DNA of 64,000 nucleotides from Prorocentrum cordatum (GCA_963575745.1 CAUYUJ010014194.1:1130001-1194000); one strand, 5' to 3'; numbered from the stretch's first letter, positions 1 through 11,359 are shown. The notes: generated by a model from the sequence alone, not told the origin. Numbers and translations: made by a program.

Positions 1-1606
1 ATGAGGAAATACCTCGTCAACAAAGATATCCGATGACTTTAGTTTACCAGGGGCGTTATTGAAGAGCTTCGGGGCCACCTCCACCCGTCATGTGGCCGTC
101 TTCCAGCCTCTTGGACACCTGCCGGAGATGTAGTAGTGGGAGCCTTCCGGAGCCGTTTGTGGAGGCGTCTTGGGCGCAACTTGGAAGTCTCTTCGGGCCA
201 TCCTGGGGGGCCCTTGGGCCTCCCCCCCCTCCTCCGCCATCTCCCCACCCCCTTCGGGAACCCGCATCCCCTTGCTGCCGCTCGTCGGCTGCAAACCTGG
301 CCCTTCTCACTGACGGGCCCGCGGGCCCGCCGCGCTGCAGCGCCACTTCCTGAGCCTCCTGCCGCTGGGCTCCCCTCTAGGGCACAGCGAGCGGCTCAAT
401 TCCCAGGCTCAGCAGGATCGAGCTCGAGCGTCGGACCCAGTGGGGCAGAAGGGTTCACAGAGGCAGGCGATGAAAAATCAAGCACGGCAAACAGGCAAAC
501 AGCATGTCTGGAGCTTGCGTGATGGCGAAGCGATCAAGGCCAAAGCAAACATGTTCGGCCTACTTGGGCCCACATCTCTGCAGCGGGAAGGCAGGCGCGA
601 GGCCAAGCGACAGTGAGGAAGGCAGAACGACAGCTTCGCACCTCCTCCACTCCCTGACGCACCTCTCCTCCCCCCCAGATCCCATCCGGCGTGTTGAGGC
701 CGTACATTATCGTCTGGCAGGCCCTGGCAACGGCCACCAGTCCGCTGGGGGCGAAAGTGTTGCCGTATATGGACTTGGTCGCCTTGATGTGAGTCCCAAC
801 GACCTCGGAGGGGCGGAAAGTGGGGGACAGGTACCAAAGGAAGGGTTTGGCGACACGCACACAGGGATTGCGCGAGGGGGGGGCTTCCAAGAAGGGAGGG
901 AGTCTTAGCAGGCGGAGGGCTGCTAAGAGGGCCCAGCCTCTTCAAACAACCGCGTCAGAAACCGGCGCAGCCCGCGCGCACACCTCAGCCTTGAAGCCAG
1001 GTTAGGTTAGGTCGTCACGTCTGAAAGCGCAACCACAGTAAGCACGCGAGCACCACGCGTGATTGACACCACCGGACAGCGAGAAGAGGAAGGCAGACAC
1101 TGACAGAACCATACCAGACTTGCTAGCGCCACAGTGAGATAAGCAGTATGCTAGACTCTGCGCAGCGCATCCTGAGAGTACGTGCCGCAACAGAACGCGA
1201 ACGCCACAACCGTACCGCAACTACGCGCAGCGGACGATGGATCCTGTGGGTATCAAAGCAGCCTGCGAGCACTGCAAGATGACTGCAAACACAGCAACTT
1301 CCTCGTAAACACTTCCGTAGCTTGCGAGCACCAAACCAAAACATTGAGCACCGCAGTGACCACGCGACCATCAGATGGAGAGAAAACCCTAGCCCAACCA
1401 TGACCATACTTAATGCAATACTTAGCCTTCGAGCGCCACATATGTGCGCAACATCATGCAGGACCCTCTTGATGCCACGATCCGCCACGGTGCCCCCTGG
1501 CACGTTGAGGCGTGTGAGAATGCCAGGTGCTGCTCTGTAGGGTTTCGACGTATCTAAATGCCCCCTTCTCTACTAGCGGAGTGCCGCGTGCCGCGATCCC
1601 TCACGA
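1..1606. other. Unassigned sequence, no supported gene
   Basis: I find no recognisable domain, RNA gene or ordered repeat here. Several ORFs of 60-155 codons exist on both strands but overlap one another, show no motif and fit chance opening in GC-rich DNA. The interval ends where the first composite repeat begins. Confidence 0.5.
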
Positions 1607-2565
1607 ACCTGATGTAGCCACGAACCCCGACCTTGGAGGACAAGTGGGCGTGACTTGCGAGGAAGAGAAAAACAAAGCAGAAGATGCCTATAGGGTGCAT
1701 ATCGCTGATTCCCGTTTGACGCTGTGCCGCTTTATAGGCGCATTGTGCTGGTTCCCGTGCTGTCCGTTTGACGCTGTGCCACTTAATCGGGGCGTCTCCG
1801 ACCATCTTGGAGCACTGTTGGGCAGCCTTCGGGCCCTGGGGCGTCTCCGACGACCATCTCGGGGCCGTCATCAGCAGCCTTGGGGCCCCCTCAGGGGGTC
1901 TCTGGGGGCTTCCTGGGGACCTCTTGGAAGCTTCTTGGGGCCTCTTGGGGGCCTCTTGGGGCCTGCTGGCGGGTCTTTGGGCGGAGAACCCAAAATGCCG
2001 GTCCGTGCTCCCCTCTGGGGCCCATCTTGGGGTGTTCCTGAGGCTTTCTTAAGCCGTCTAAGAGGCCTCGTGGGCCGTTTTGGATGCTTCTTGGGCCGTA
2101 TGTGCGCTCTCTTGGGTAGGGGGCAAACAAACCTACCTCGCTTTTGACCACCCTCGCTTCCAAGAGATACCAAGCGATGCCAAATTGCAGCCTGTACTGG
2201 TCAGGCCGCTTGACGAGGAGGCGCATGGTATGACTTGGTTTTGCCTGGAAGCGAAAGCGGGGTAGGTAATTCATGCTTTGATTGGGGGCGTCTCAGGTCA
2301 TCTTGGGGGCAATATGTAGCCCTTCTTGGAGGCCTCCCGGGGCGTCTTGGGGGCCATCTTGGGCGTCCTGGACCGGTCTTTCAGCGACGCGTGGCCCTCT
2401 TGGACCATCTTGCGGACCATCTTGGGGCCGTCCGTGCCGTCCAGGAGCGCGTCTGCCAAATTGCGGCCGACTTCCGCCGGCGTTCCGCCCGTGGCCGATG
2501 GGGGGGCCAAGGGGGGTACCCCCCCAGGGGGAACACACAACGGGACCCCCTCTGCAACGTCGGTG
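1607..2565 (+). repeat. Composite dispersed repeat, copy 1 (head, CTTGG array, tail)
   Basis: The copy opens with a conserved head (GATGTAGCCACGAACCCCGA and about 150 bp after it, including CTGTGCCGCTT). It continues as a degenerate minisatellite built on CTTGGGGCCTCTTGG / GGGGCGTCTCCGACGACC, and ends with a tail carrying GGGGGTACCCCCCC and AACGGGACCCC. The same head recurs at 3536, 38798 and 56213, and the same tail near 4496, 47580, 57130 and 57955. The open frames through it (for example 1527-2147) reflect a repeat that rarely makes stops. Confidence 0.85.
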
Positions 2566-2577
2566 AAAAAACTATGG

Positions 2578-2935
2578 ACCTATGTCCCTACGATGTCCCA
2601 AGATGTCCCCAAGACGGCCTAAGAGGCCTCCAAGAGGGTCCCAAGATGGCCAAGGGCGACACCACGATGGCCCAAGAGGCATCCAAGACGGCCGAAGAGG
2701 GCCTCTGGAGGGGCACAAGACGGCCTTGGAAGGCCCTTCGACAGCCCAAGACGGTGCCAAGACGGCCCGACAACGACCCACAGACACCCCCATACAGCAA
2801 AGAGGGCCCCCACGACAGCCAAAGAAAGCCCCCAGAAGGCCGCAGAGGGTTCCAAGACGGCTCAGATGGGCCCAGCGGAAACTTCAAGACTGCCCCACTG
2901 GAGGCCAACACAGCCCACAGACGGCCCAAATGAGT
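2578..2935 (-). repeat. CTTGG-type minisatellite in opposite orientation
   Basis: The plus strand reads CCAAGACGGCC / CCAAGAGGC units, the reverse complement of the CTTGG array just upstream. This makes the 1.6-2.9 kb locus a head-to-head arrangement of two arrays. It encodes long Gly/Pro/Arg-type ORFs on both strands, which I do not consider genes. Confidence 0.8.
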
Positions 2936-2998
2936 ACCATAAGAATTCCTGAAGAAGTGAACACGCAAGATGTCACATGTGACGGCCTTCCTCTTCCC

Positions 2999-3209
2999 TC
3001 TCCTCCTCCTCCTCCTGCTCCTCCTCCTCCTCCTCCTGCTCCTGCTCCTCCTCCTCCTCCTCCTCTTCATCATCATCATCCTCCTCCTGCGCCTCCATTC
3101 TTTGTTCTTATGAAGAACACCCCCCTGTCGCACCCCGATGCCAGTCGGAGGGGCGGGCCGGGCATTTCGGCTGAGATCCCTTATCATTTACGGGCCTCAA
3201 AATTTCACA
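2999..3209 (+). repeat. TCC microsatellite plus linker module of composite repeat
   Basis: An imperfect (TCC)n tract with a short CAT run is followed by a conserved linker containing CTGTCGCACCCCGATG and GGGCGGGCCGGGC. The same TCC-linker junction recurs at 25395-25700 and 38560-38700, so the microsatellite belongs to the repeated module and is not an independent insertion. Confidence 0.8.
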
Positions 3210-3533
3210 ACTGAGAACAGTTTCGCAAATGGAGGGCGTGTCGCTTCCAAAATGCGGCGCTCGCATCAGCGCCGCGCACATTCGTTCTAAATATTTGCAA
3301 GAGCGTCACGGATTGAGGGCGGTTCGTCTTCAACATGTTGCTCTCTCCTTAGCGCCGCGCACATTCGTTTAAAGCATGTGCAGCAGCTTCACGGATGGAG
3401 GGCGGTTCGTTTTCGAAATGTGGCTCTCGCCTTGGCGCCGCGGACATTCGTTCTGAAAATGTGCAAGAGATTCACGGATTGAGGGCGGTTCCTTTTGAAC
3501 ATGTCGCTCTCGACTTTGTGCCGCGCAGAGCTG
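3210..3533 (+). repeat. 83-bp tandem array (about 4 units)
   Basis: Each unit carries CACGGATTGAGGGCGG, TGTGGCTCTCGCCTTAGCG, CCGCGCACATTCGTT and a TGCAAGAGCTT-like end. Related arrays lie at 4500-4612, 25735-26240, 38728-38797 and 47582-47770. The units have diverged by substitutions and small indels. Confidence 0.85.
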
Positions 3534-3535
3534 TT

Positions 3536-4496
3536 AAACCTAATGTAGCCACTAACCCCGACCTTGGAGGACAAGTGGGTGTGACTTGCGAGGAAGAGAA
3601 ACCAAAGAAGAAGAAGAAGAAGAAGAATAAGAAGAAGAAGAAGATGCCTATAGGGTACATAATGCTGATTCCCGTGTTGTCCGCTTGACGCTGTGCCGCT
3701 TTACAGCGCATTCTGCTAGTTCCCGTGTTGTCCGTATGACGCTGTGCAAGTTGGTCGGGGCGTCTCCGACCATCTTGGAGCCCTCTTGGGCAGCCTTCGG
3801 GCTCTGGGGCGTCTCCGACAACCATCTCGGGGCCGTCTTTATTTAGCAGTCTTGGGGCCCTCTTGGGGGTCGCTTGAGGCTTCCTGGGGACTTCTTGGAA
3901 GCTTCTTGGGGCCTCTTGGGGCCTCCTGGCGGGTTTATGGACGGAGAACCCAAAATGCGGGTCCGTGCTCCCCCTCAGGGAACCCTGTTGGGGTGTTCCT
4001 GTAGGCCGTTTTGGACACCTCTTGGGCCGTCTTGGAGGCGCCTTGGGCCGTATGTGCGCTCTCTTGGGGGCGTCTCAGGCCGTCTTGGAGCGATCTGTAG
4101 GGCCTCTTGGGCCGTCTTGGAGCGTTGGGAAGCCGAAAAGGCGAAAACACGAAAAACCTTGGAAAACCTAAGGAACCTCAATGAATTCTGACTCTTGGGG
4201 CTCTTTTGAAAGGTTTCTTGGAGGCCTCCCAGGGCGTCTTTGGGGCTTCTTGGGCCAATGTGAGGCCATCTTGGGCGTCTTGGACCTGTCTTTCGGCAAC
4301 TCGTGGCTCTCTCGGACCATCTTGCGGACCATCTTGGGGCCGCCCGTGCCGCACGGAAGCGAGTCTGCCGAAATGGAGCCGTCTTCCGCTGGTTTCCGCC
4401 AGCGTTCGCCGCGTGGTCGGGGCCATGTCCCGGGGGGTACCCCCCCAACCCCCCCCCAGGGGAACACTAAACGGGAACCCCTCCGCAAGGTCGGGG
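3536..4496 (+). repeat. Composite dispersed repeat, copy 2
   Basis: The module order matches copy 1: head with ATGTAGCCACTAACCCCGAC, an AAG run, CTGTGCCGCTT, CTTGG minisatellite, then a tail with GGGGGTACCCCCCC and AACGGGAACCCC. It follows directly on the 83-bp array and is itself followed by another partial 83-bp array. Confidence 0.85.
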
Positions 4497-4499
4497 AAA

Positions 4500-4940
4500 A
4501 AAACACGCAAAGCCTTCACGGATTCAGGGCGATTGCTTTTCAAAATGTGGTTGTCGCCTTAGCCCTTAGCGCCGCTAACATTCGCTTCAAGCAGTTAGAA
4601 GGGTTTTGCTGATTCGTATGGCTAACGTACCAGACATGATGTTTTGTAGCGGATCTGGACTGTCAGGGCGCAACAGTTAAGCTAAATCACGGTGCTGAAG
4701 TCCCAGGGATGGTTTTTTTGCACGGATCAGGGTCGTCAAGACGCAGCAGTCAGGTTGCCTCGTGGTGTTGACGTCTTGAGAGTGTTCTGGCTCGTTGCAG
4801 GAGTTTCGCATGATTGTCCCCCAACGGTGCACTTCCCTCAATGGAAATGAATCCTTGTAGGGGCCTGTGAAAAGGAAACTTGGAGGGAGGGTGTTTTCCA
4901 ATACCGTTGGTGAGTCTTGGGTTTACACTGGTCCTCCTCC
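4500..4940 (+). repeat. Distal modules of composite repeat
   Basis: A partial 83-bp array (to about 4612) is followed by a module with GGTCGTCAAGACGCAGCAG (about 4730) and a module with AATGAATCCTTGTAGGGGCC and GGGTTTACACTGGTCC (4845-4937), then a CCT tract. The same order and wording occur at 47582-48100, and in part at 25735-26420. Confidence 0.8.
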
Positions 4941-5360
4941 TCCTCGTCCTCCTCCTTCTCCTCGTCATCCTGACCATCATCCTCATAGTACTCATAATTC
5001 TTACCATCGTCATCATGGCTTTCCCAAGCCTTGAAACACGACGTGCCACTCGTGACCTCCCGTGCCCCCTCGAGGAGTCACCACCCAGAATGCTGGACAG
5101 ACAGCTGGATCGCATGCGAAAGAGGAGGAGGAGGAGGACGAGAACAAGGACGACGACGACGACGAAGACGACGAAGACGAGGACGAGGAGGGCAGGAGGA
5201 CGAGGAGGAGACGAGGAGGGCGAGAACAACCAAGACAACGATAAGGACCACTACGACCACAGCGACGACGAAAATGACGAGGACGACGACGACGAAGAAA
5301 GGGACGAGACCACAAAGACGACGAAGGCGACGACGAGGACAAGGACCATCCTTCATGTTC
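4938..5360 (+). repeat. Imperfect trinucleotide microsatellites (CCT, CAT, GAC)
   Basis: The interval holds short CCT/CAT runs, a 100-bp interval of mixed sequence, then GAC/ACG/GAG runs between about 5120 and 5345. The Asp/Glu/Arg-rich ORFs across it (such as 4880-5626) are by-products of the repeat. Confidence 0.75.
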
Positions 5361-5985
5361 CCCCCCATCACCTCCCCCTTATCCGCATCCTCCTCAACGT
5401 CGTCAACATCACCACCACCATCAACATCAACTACAACAACCTCTTCATCGTGCTTAGTCATGTTCGTCCGCCTGCTCCCACCCTTCGCTTGTTTCTGATT
5501 CTTTCAGTCTTTCACCTCACTCCCCGCGTTGAATTCACGGCAGCAGTGGTTGAAGCCCCAGAAGGCCTCAGCGCCACGGACCTCGCGTGCGACGAGAGGC
5601 AAAGAGCGGAGGATGGCGAGACATGAGAGAATGGACGATTACCACAGCCGTCGTAATTCCTGCAACCATTACCGCCCTGACATTCGTCATCACTGGTGCC
5701 ATTGTCGTCACCAACGCCGTCCATAACCATCGTAATCACCGTGACAATCATCGACATCATCATCGTAATCGTCGCCGCCATTGCCATCGTCTCCGTCAGC
5801 GTCGGCACCACGGCCGCCGACTATCAGCATGGGCAGACACTAAGAGGTACGTGCATGTACGAGCGCACATGTCCGTGAGTGTGCACGTGCGCGTATATGC
5901 AAGTGTGCCATGCATGTATATGCGCACACGCACGGGTAAGGACTGACGCTCGCACGCCCATGCGAAAGGTGTAAGAGAACGAGCA
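5361..5985. other. Unassigned, CAT/CGT-rich sequence
   Basis: This is low-complexity DNA with short CATCGTCAT-like runs (5690-5800) and alternating GTGCATGT purine/pyrimidine DNA (5845-5935). No gene is supported. Confidence 0.5.
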
Positions 5986-6350
5986 TCAGCGGGATAGCCA
6001 GAAGGGCACCCGAGGCGGCGGGGGCAGCTCGCGACAGTGTACGAAGCTCAGTTCGGCGTCCGCGGCAATCGTGCCGACCGATCCGAAGCGCCAAGGCATC
6101 AGGCCCAGACGAGGTCGCCGCCCGCGGAGACGTCCGGCACTCCACGGATCGTGCGCAGCTCGTCTGCCCACTCCCCCCGCGCGCGCTCGGGGGGCGAGCG
6201 GCGTGGAACGCCTCTGTCGAGCACGCGACGGGCTCACTTGCTCCCGCGGCGACTGGGCCTAATATCGGCCAGCAGGTGCGAAGCACCTCCTTGTGAAAGC
6301 GCAGTTGCCAGCGGGCCCCGTCGGCCATGGTGGCCAACGAGTGGCCAACG
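5986..6350 (-). pseudogene. Possible remnant of a LINE reverse-transcriptase N-terminal region
   Basis: In one minus frame a segment reads SSGPDALALRI and later LMLVLLHLSHG. This resembles the GPDGLP...W and LMVFLPKG stretches at the start of dinoflagellate LINE RT domains. Supporting residues fall in different frames, so the copy would be frameshifted, and no catalytic motif is present. The surrounding Arg/Ala-rich ORFs (5840-6962) are probably GC artefacts. A chance match remains quite possible. Confidence 0.25.
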
Positions 6351-6962
6351 GGCGCAAAGCTGCCCCTTCTGATAGCACGCGTCGAGTCGCTCCGGTCTCT
6401 CCCGCGGCCGCGGCCGCGACCGCCGCCGCCTGCGGCCGCCGCCGCCTGCGGCCGCCGCAGCCGCTGCTGCCGCGCTGCTCCACCAAAGCGGCGCCTCGGC
6501 GGCAGGGGCCGGCGGCGACGGCGCCGCGCGGCGGCCGCGGGGGCAGCCTCCCAGGCGGGGGCGCATGGCGCGGCAGAGGGCGCTGTGGCCTCGCCCGCCC
6601 GCACTTGGCCGTCGCTCGACCACCAGAATCGGGCGCCGACCCTCCGCCACCTGCGGCGCCACGCGCCCCGAGAGCATCGGCCGACCACCCGCCCCTCGCC
6701 AAAGCTGGCGCGCGACCTCGCCCGCCCAACTCCGCGCGCAACCCCCGTGCCCCGCGCCCCGCGACGCACGGGCACCTTGCCGCCCTCGCGGCCGCCGCGC
6801 TGGTGAACGGCAGCGGTCGCGGCCCGGGCGTGCGAGACTAGCTGCTTCGAGCATAGCACTAGCAGTGAGCCGACCTCGGCGACTTCGAGGTTGTAGACTG
6901 GTGCCGTCGGCGAGTACAGATCCGATGGCAGATGTATGCTGAAGGGCTCTGTAGCTGCTCAA

Positions 6963-7158
6963 CGGTCAGGAACTTTTGCTTAGCGTGTCGCGGCGGCGGC
7001 CTCGGCGTGGATAGCGTGTCGCTCCGCTCCTCAGGGCGAGGGGATGGGAAAAATTCGGGGCGCTGAAGCCTGAGGACCAAGATGTGGATAGCGTGTCGCG
7101 CCGAAGCGTGGTGGACCAGAACCGACGGCGCGACACGCTAAGCCAAAGATCCTGACCG
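6963..7158. mobile_element. MITE-like element with ~35-bp terminal inverted repeats
   Basis: The left end reads CGGTCAGGAACTTTTGCTTA then GCGTGTCGC. The reverse complement of the right end reads CGGTCAGGATCTTTGGCTTA then GCGTGTCGC. The arms match at about 32 of 36 positions. Two further copies of ATAGCGTGTCGC sit inside (about 7010 and 7087). I see no target-site duplication and no coding capacity. A non-autonomous DNA element is the likeliest reading. Confidence 0.6.
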
Positions 7159-8410
7159 CACGGTGAGGGCATTGGATGTGGAACCCTCGGATGAGGAATA
7201 CAGGGTTTGACGCCAGCAGAACACCAATTACGGCTTGGCCAGGGATATCGCCGCCGCCCTCATCACATGAGGCATCCTCCAAGGCCCGAAGCCCCCCGGG
7301 CGCATCCCTTAATGAACGCCCCCCCAGCCGTATTACCCAGACCCCCGACGTCATGTTTTTGTCCATGACGTCGACCCCGAAAGTTCTCGACCCACTCCCT
7401 GGGACCAGCCTCTCATCCTGAGTCATTGTTTGCCAGTCCCGAGGGCGGCCAAGGGGCCCCAGATGCCGAAGACAGCGAGCAACCTCCAGCCGAGATTGCT
7501 CCCTGACTCGAGGTCGAGCCTCACAGCTCGGCCTGCAGCCGACGCCGACGCGCAGGTCGCAGCCACGCCCCGCCGCGCCGACCTGCGGGTGGCCTTGGCA
7601 GCGCGGCCTGCGCTCCCCTCGGGCGCCGCGGCGCCGGGAGGCCGAGCACTTCGGCCGCGGGCCGCCACCGCCGACGACACACTGCCGGAGAGAGCGCCCG
7701 CGCGCGCGCGGTGGGGCAACGTGCTCATCGAGTAGGGGATGGACTACAGAATTGATTTACCGCAGACTTGAGATCCCCGTCGGATCTGCAAAACCAATTC
7801 CAACGAGTCTTCGCAGACCTCCGAGCACTCTGCACCTCAGTTCGCGGACCCTGCGCCACAACACACAGCTGGATACCTCAATGCTGCAGTCGATCTCCTG
7901 TTCGAACTCTCGGCACCCATCGGCGCGCGCGAAGACCGCAGCGCGGGGTGCGCGGGGGCCTCGGGGCCCCCGGCCCGCGCCGCGTCGGGCCGAGAGCGGC
8001 GCGCTCTGCCGCAGGCGCCGGCCCTGGGCACCAGGTGGAGTCCCTGCCCGGTGCCCGCGCGCAGGCGCGTCGCGAGGGGCCCGTCTGCCCCAGAGCGGGG
8101 GGTGCTCCGGGTGCCCCTGGCCCAAGGTGCAGCCAGCTTCTCGCTGACGTTGGGGGGCTCTGGGGGCCTCTGGGCCTCGTGGGGGCTGCCCTGGAGGCCG
8201 TGGGGACCTCCCTGGAAATCCTGGGGACACGTTGGGCCAGATGCTCTTTCTGGCAACACCCGACCAACAGGGCCCCGAGAGGGGCGAAACGTCAGCCTGG
8301 AGCTGGCAGAAGTGCATCAGCGCGCTTGCATCGACTGGCCTGCTTATCTTGGCTGGATCTGCCGGCTGCAGGCAAGATCGACCCTGGGCAACAGTTACCG
8401 TTTAGAAGAA
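7159..8410. other. Unassigned GC-rich sequence
   Basis: Overlapping ORFs occur on both strands (for example 7430-7735 plus and 7757-8317 minus). None shows a domain, and composition is very GC-rich with long Arg/Ala/Pro translations. The CTGGGGGCCTC-like text around 8150-8230 faintly resembles the CTTGG minisatellite. Confidence 0.4.
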
Positions 8411-8592
8411 GAACAAACAGCATAAACATCAATGTTTGGCGCTCCGCGCGGATTTCTTGGATCTGCGCTGGACCCCCTCCCTGGTGCGCAGAGCGCGCCA
8501 ATGGTGGCGCCCGAGGTGCCGCCAGGGCTCTCCAGCGCAGATCCAAGAAATCCGCACGGAGCGCCAAAAGTTTCTGCTTACGCTGCTTGTTC
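8411..8592. mobile_element. Short inverted-repeat (hairpin) element, copy A
   Basis: The core arms GCGCTCCGCGCGGATTTCTT and GGATCTGCGCTGGA are mirrored at 8526-8563 with about one mismatch in 35. Looser similarity extends outward to GAACAA at both ends (AACAAACAGC against AACAAGCAGC). The loop is about 50 bp. A related copy lies at 59565-59751 with the same core and outer ends but a diverged loop, so this is a family and not a local palindrome. Confidence 0.75.
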
Positions 8593-9434
8593 CCCTTCGG
8601 GAGAGTAGCCCTGGGCAAAAGTGAGCATTGCTGCGCGGCCTGCCGATCGTGGCGCGCGGTGCCGCCCACCAGAGATATCAGCCCGCGAAGGGCCACCCTT
8701 GCGGTGCCCGGGCAATGTCCAGGGGGGCCACCACTGGGGGACGCCACTTCCTCGATGGAGCGCCACCTCCTCTAGGAAAATGTGCGCCGAGAAATCCACT
8801 GGTCCGAGCGATTTCAAGTGGGGCACCCAGGACCCTCCAGCGCCCCCTAAAATGGCACCCTTCCTGCGGCTCCGGGACCCTCGCGGGCTGTTCGGACTCT
8901 CGGACACCTGCAAGGGCGGCATGCCTCCACAACTTGCTAGTTCCAAAAACCCTGAATCCAAGCATGTTGACGTCACACGGTTGCGTCCGCCGAGCTTCAG
9001 CCGGCGGACCCGCCGAAAACTTACTTCCGTCGGCTTCCGAGAAGTCGCCTGCGCACTTTGGGCATACCCCCGTCGTTGCCCGTCGTTAATTACCCCCGCG
9101 GAGAAATTGCCTCCGACGGCTCGATACATTCGAGCTGGGGCCCAATTTTTCATCCCGTGCCGCGTCTTGACGGACAGGGAGCGCCCGAAAGCGGCCTCCA
9201 GAGGCCTCCAAAGGCCACTCTGGCAAAGTAGTTTCGAATCTCATCTCTGGAGGTCTTGTGTCGCCGTCGTCGTCACCGCCGCCGTTGACGCTGCCGTCGG
9301 CAAGGGGCACCTTGCTCCAGAGGTCGACCTTCTCTTGGGGCATGGCCCCGTCCTCGCTGCCGCGCGAGGTGGCTCGCGTAGCGGCCAGGAAGAGGGGGTC
9401 GACAAGTAGCATCCAGCCCGACAGATGGAGGCCT
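8593..9434. other. Unassigned sequence
   Basis: No gene is recognised. On the minus strand 9086-9412 gives an acidic, low-repeat translation (PQEKVDLWSKVPLADGS) and 9622-9915 gives a helical, charged one. They could be exons of a host gene, but I recognise no family and see no convincing splice sites. Confidence 0.35.
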
Positions 9435-9500
9435 TCCCCCTCCTCGTCCCCCTCTTCCTCCTCCTCCTCCTCCTCCTCCTCCTCCTCCTCCTCCTCCAGC
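9435..9500 (+). repeat. TCC microsatellite
   Basis: Nearly pure (TCC)n, producing Leu/Ser/Pro runs in the overlapping ORFs. Confidence 0.9.
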
Positions 9501-9621
9501 CCCCCGTGCTCAGGAGTTCTTACACCGGGGGCTGGAGAACCTGGACACTACCGCAGGCTCCGTTCGCTGCAAATGCCTCCTCCAAACACCTCCGCCACGC
9601 GCGCACCGATTACATCTTATA

Positions 9622-9915
9622 TCATGCATGATCCGTTATTTTCTTCTTTGCGCGGGCGTGGGATGGATGTTCACCTTTGTGCACAAGAACTGCCAGCGTG
9701 CTGACCTCGATCGCCTCCATGATATCTCTGAGGAGTTCATGAGTACGTGCATTGTTGCGGTCGCAAGTGGCCTGATGTATCATTTCGTGCTCAGGTGCGG
9801 TTACCTCGCTGGCAGTTTTGTGAACAAGTCGTGTGGCATTGAACTCCTGCTGCGCAAGCGTGTCTTCAAGAGGCGTAATGTAGCGCATGTCCTGACAGTG
9901 CCAGCGGCCCCGCAA
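9622..9915 (-). CDS. Unrecognised ORF, possible exon
   Basis: A 97-codon open frame with balanced composition (contains RYITPLEDTLAQQEFNATRL and ending near AKKKITDHA). Its low repetitiveness sets it apart from the GC artefact ORFs around it. I recognise no family. It could be an exon of a minus-strand host gene or chance; the GGA microsatellite lies immediately upstream of it on that strand. Confidence 0.2.
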   Translation of the reverse strand: MRGRWHCQDMRYITPLEDTLAQQEFNATRLVHKTASEVTAPEHEMIHQATCDRNNARTHELLRDIMEAIEVSTLAVLVHKGEHPSHARAKKKITDHA

Positions 9916-9934
9916 GGGAGAGCGGCTTCCCTCC

Positions 9935-10050
9935 TGGAGGAGGAGGAGGAGGAGGAGGAGGAGGAGGAGGAGGAGGAGGGAGGAGGAGGAGGAGGAGAAG
10001 GAGGAGGAGGAGGAGAACGAGGAGGAGAACGAGGAGGAGGAAGACTACAG
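9935..10050 (+). repeat. GGA microsatellite
   Basis: An imperfect (GGA)n tract, giving poly-Glu or poly-Gly translations on the plus strand. It lies just beyond the 3' side of the LINE at 10.2-17 kb. Confidence 0.9.
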
Positions 10051-10359
10051 AGACTACGCAAAGCTCTAGCGGAAAATTGATAAATCCTATCCCTGTCTGC
10101 CGTCATCGGCAAAGACTTCCCAGACTTGGGATGCTTGCCTTTGAGCACGGAAAGGAGGACTCGCCTTCTGCTATGGGGCGAGTCTTTTGGGGTCAGGGAT
10201 AGGGCCCCAAACGCCTTCCCCACCCCGACGGACCCGTAAGCCCCGCACCGCCGACACCACACAACCGTACCCGTGGCAGTAGCGTCGTGTGGGGCCGCTG
10301 GCCGAGGGCGGCAGCGGCAGGCCGAGGGCGGCAGCGACAGGCCAGCGCGCGGGTGCTGC

Positions 10360-10740
10360 CCTGCACAAAGGCGCCCCAAGCGGGGCCGCGTCTGCGGTTG
10401 GGCGGCCCCGAGGCTGGGCTGCGCGAGGGGCCGGGCGTTCGCGCTCGAGTGCGGCCCGCACTTCGGGCCCGCACTCGGCGCAGAAAAGGAAGGAACCCAC
10501 GTTCCACACGCGATGGCCTCCTCCTGGGGCGCACAAGGCGGGGGAGAAGGCGTCGCGCGCCCTCGCGACGCGGTAGCAGCGAGCGCATCGGAAGCCCTTG
10601 CCGCACGGCACGGGCTCGTGGGAGCAGTCGGGCGGCGTTGTGTCCGCCGTCAGCTCGGGGACGCGACCTCGCTGCTGCGCGCGCCGCAGGAGGCCGCGCC
10701 GCGGTGCATCCTGCTGGCTCGGGCCCACTGTCCGCATGAC
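10360..10740 (-). pseudogene. LINE C-terminal Cys-rich domain
   Basis: The minus-strand translation shows CGKGFRCARCYR, then GGGHRVWNVGSFLFC and AECG. That is a Cys/His array of the kind that closes dinoflagellate LINE polyproteins after RNase H. It is in one continuous frame with the RNase H domain (ORF 10171-11208). I infer a nucleic-acid-binding role from the spacing only. Confidence 0.55.
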
Positions 10741-10924
10741 CCGAACCAAGAACTTGGCTACGAATGTCACGGGGCGAAAGGTGCGCTTCACGCGCTCCGT
10801 CGCCGCCTCGTCGGCAGGGCGGAGGGAGGCGCCCTCACGAGCGCCACGGTCAGCATAGTGATTGCCCCAGCGCTTGACCATCCCTCGCTCGACGTCGCCG
10901 TCCTGGCAGCGGCGAGCATGGCCT

Positions 10925-11208
10925 TTAACCTCGAGCGCTTCCACCCCACCGACAATGTCGCCCACCCGATCCCATGTCTGGGACCAGGGGCCAGCGGCCT
11001 TGCACTGCGCGCCCGTCGTCTCGGCGCGCCCGCGTGCGAAGCTCGAGACGACCCACGCGCAGTCCGAGTGGAAGCGGAAGGGTCCCAGCGCTGCCGTCAA
11101 GTACATGAAGTGGGCGAAGGCCTCCGCGAGGTCCGACGCCTGGCGCGGGCCTGGACGCAGGCCGCACAGGGAAGCGACCGTGGAGCCAGTGGCATCAAAC
11201 TGGACCAC
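10925..11208 (-). pseudogene. LINE RNase H domain
   Basis: This domain removes RNA from the RNA/DNA hybrid during retrotransposition. Visible blocks are QFDATGS (first acidic site), RQASDLAEAFA (Glu), FRFHSDCAWVVSSFARG (Asp) and a distal VKGHA with GNHYADRGAREGA (His and last Asp). The four-residue acidic set is therefore plausibly complete. The domain follows the zinc-binding region in the expected order and runs on into the Cys-rich tail. Confidence 0.7.
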
Positions 11209-11359
11209 CGACCAGCCCGCCCTAGCGAGTCGCGGGCAACCCTGGACTGGAAACGCGCAGGAGCCGTGACCGATGGCCTCGTCTTCGATGCTACCCTGGT
11301 CAGGACGCTTGAGCCATTTGACGAGGGGGGGGTCGCGGGGCCAGGCGCAAAGGGCCGAG

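Noticed and set aside
1527-2147. 206-codon ORF and similar Gly/Pro/Trp-rich ORFs over CTTGG arrays
   Set aside because: The same pattern appears at every copy of the repeat in varying frames; there is no conserved product.
5840-6962. Minus-strand ORFs of 242-339 codons
   Set aside because: Arg/Ala/Gly-rich frames open in parallel on both strands in GC-rich DNA; only a weak RT-like phrase was retained as a low-confidence remnant.
9086-9412. Acidic minus-strand ORF as a host exon
   Set aside because: Composition is suggestive but there is no recognised family, splice signal or start context.
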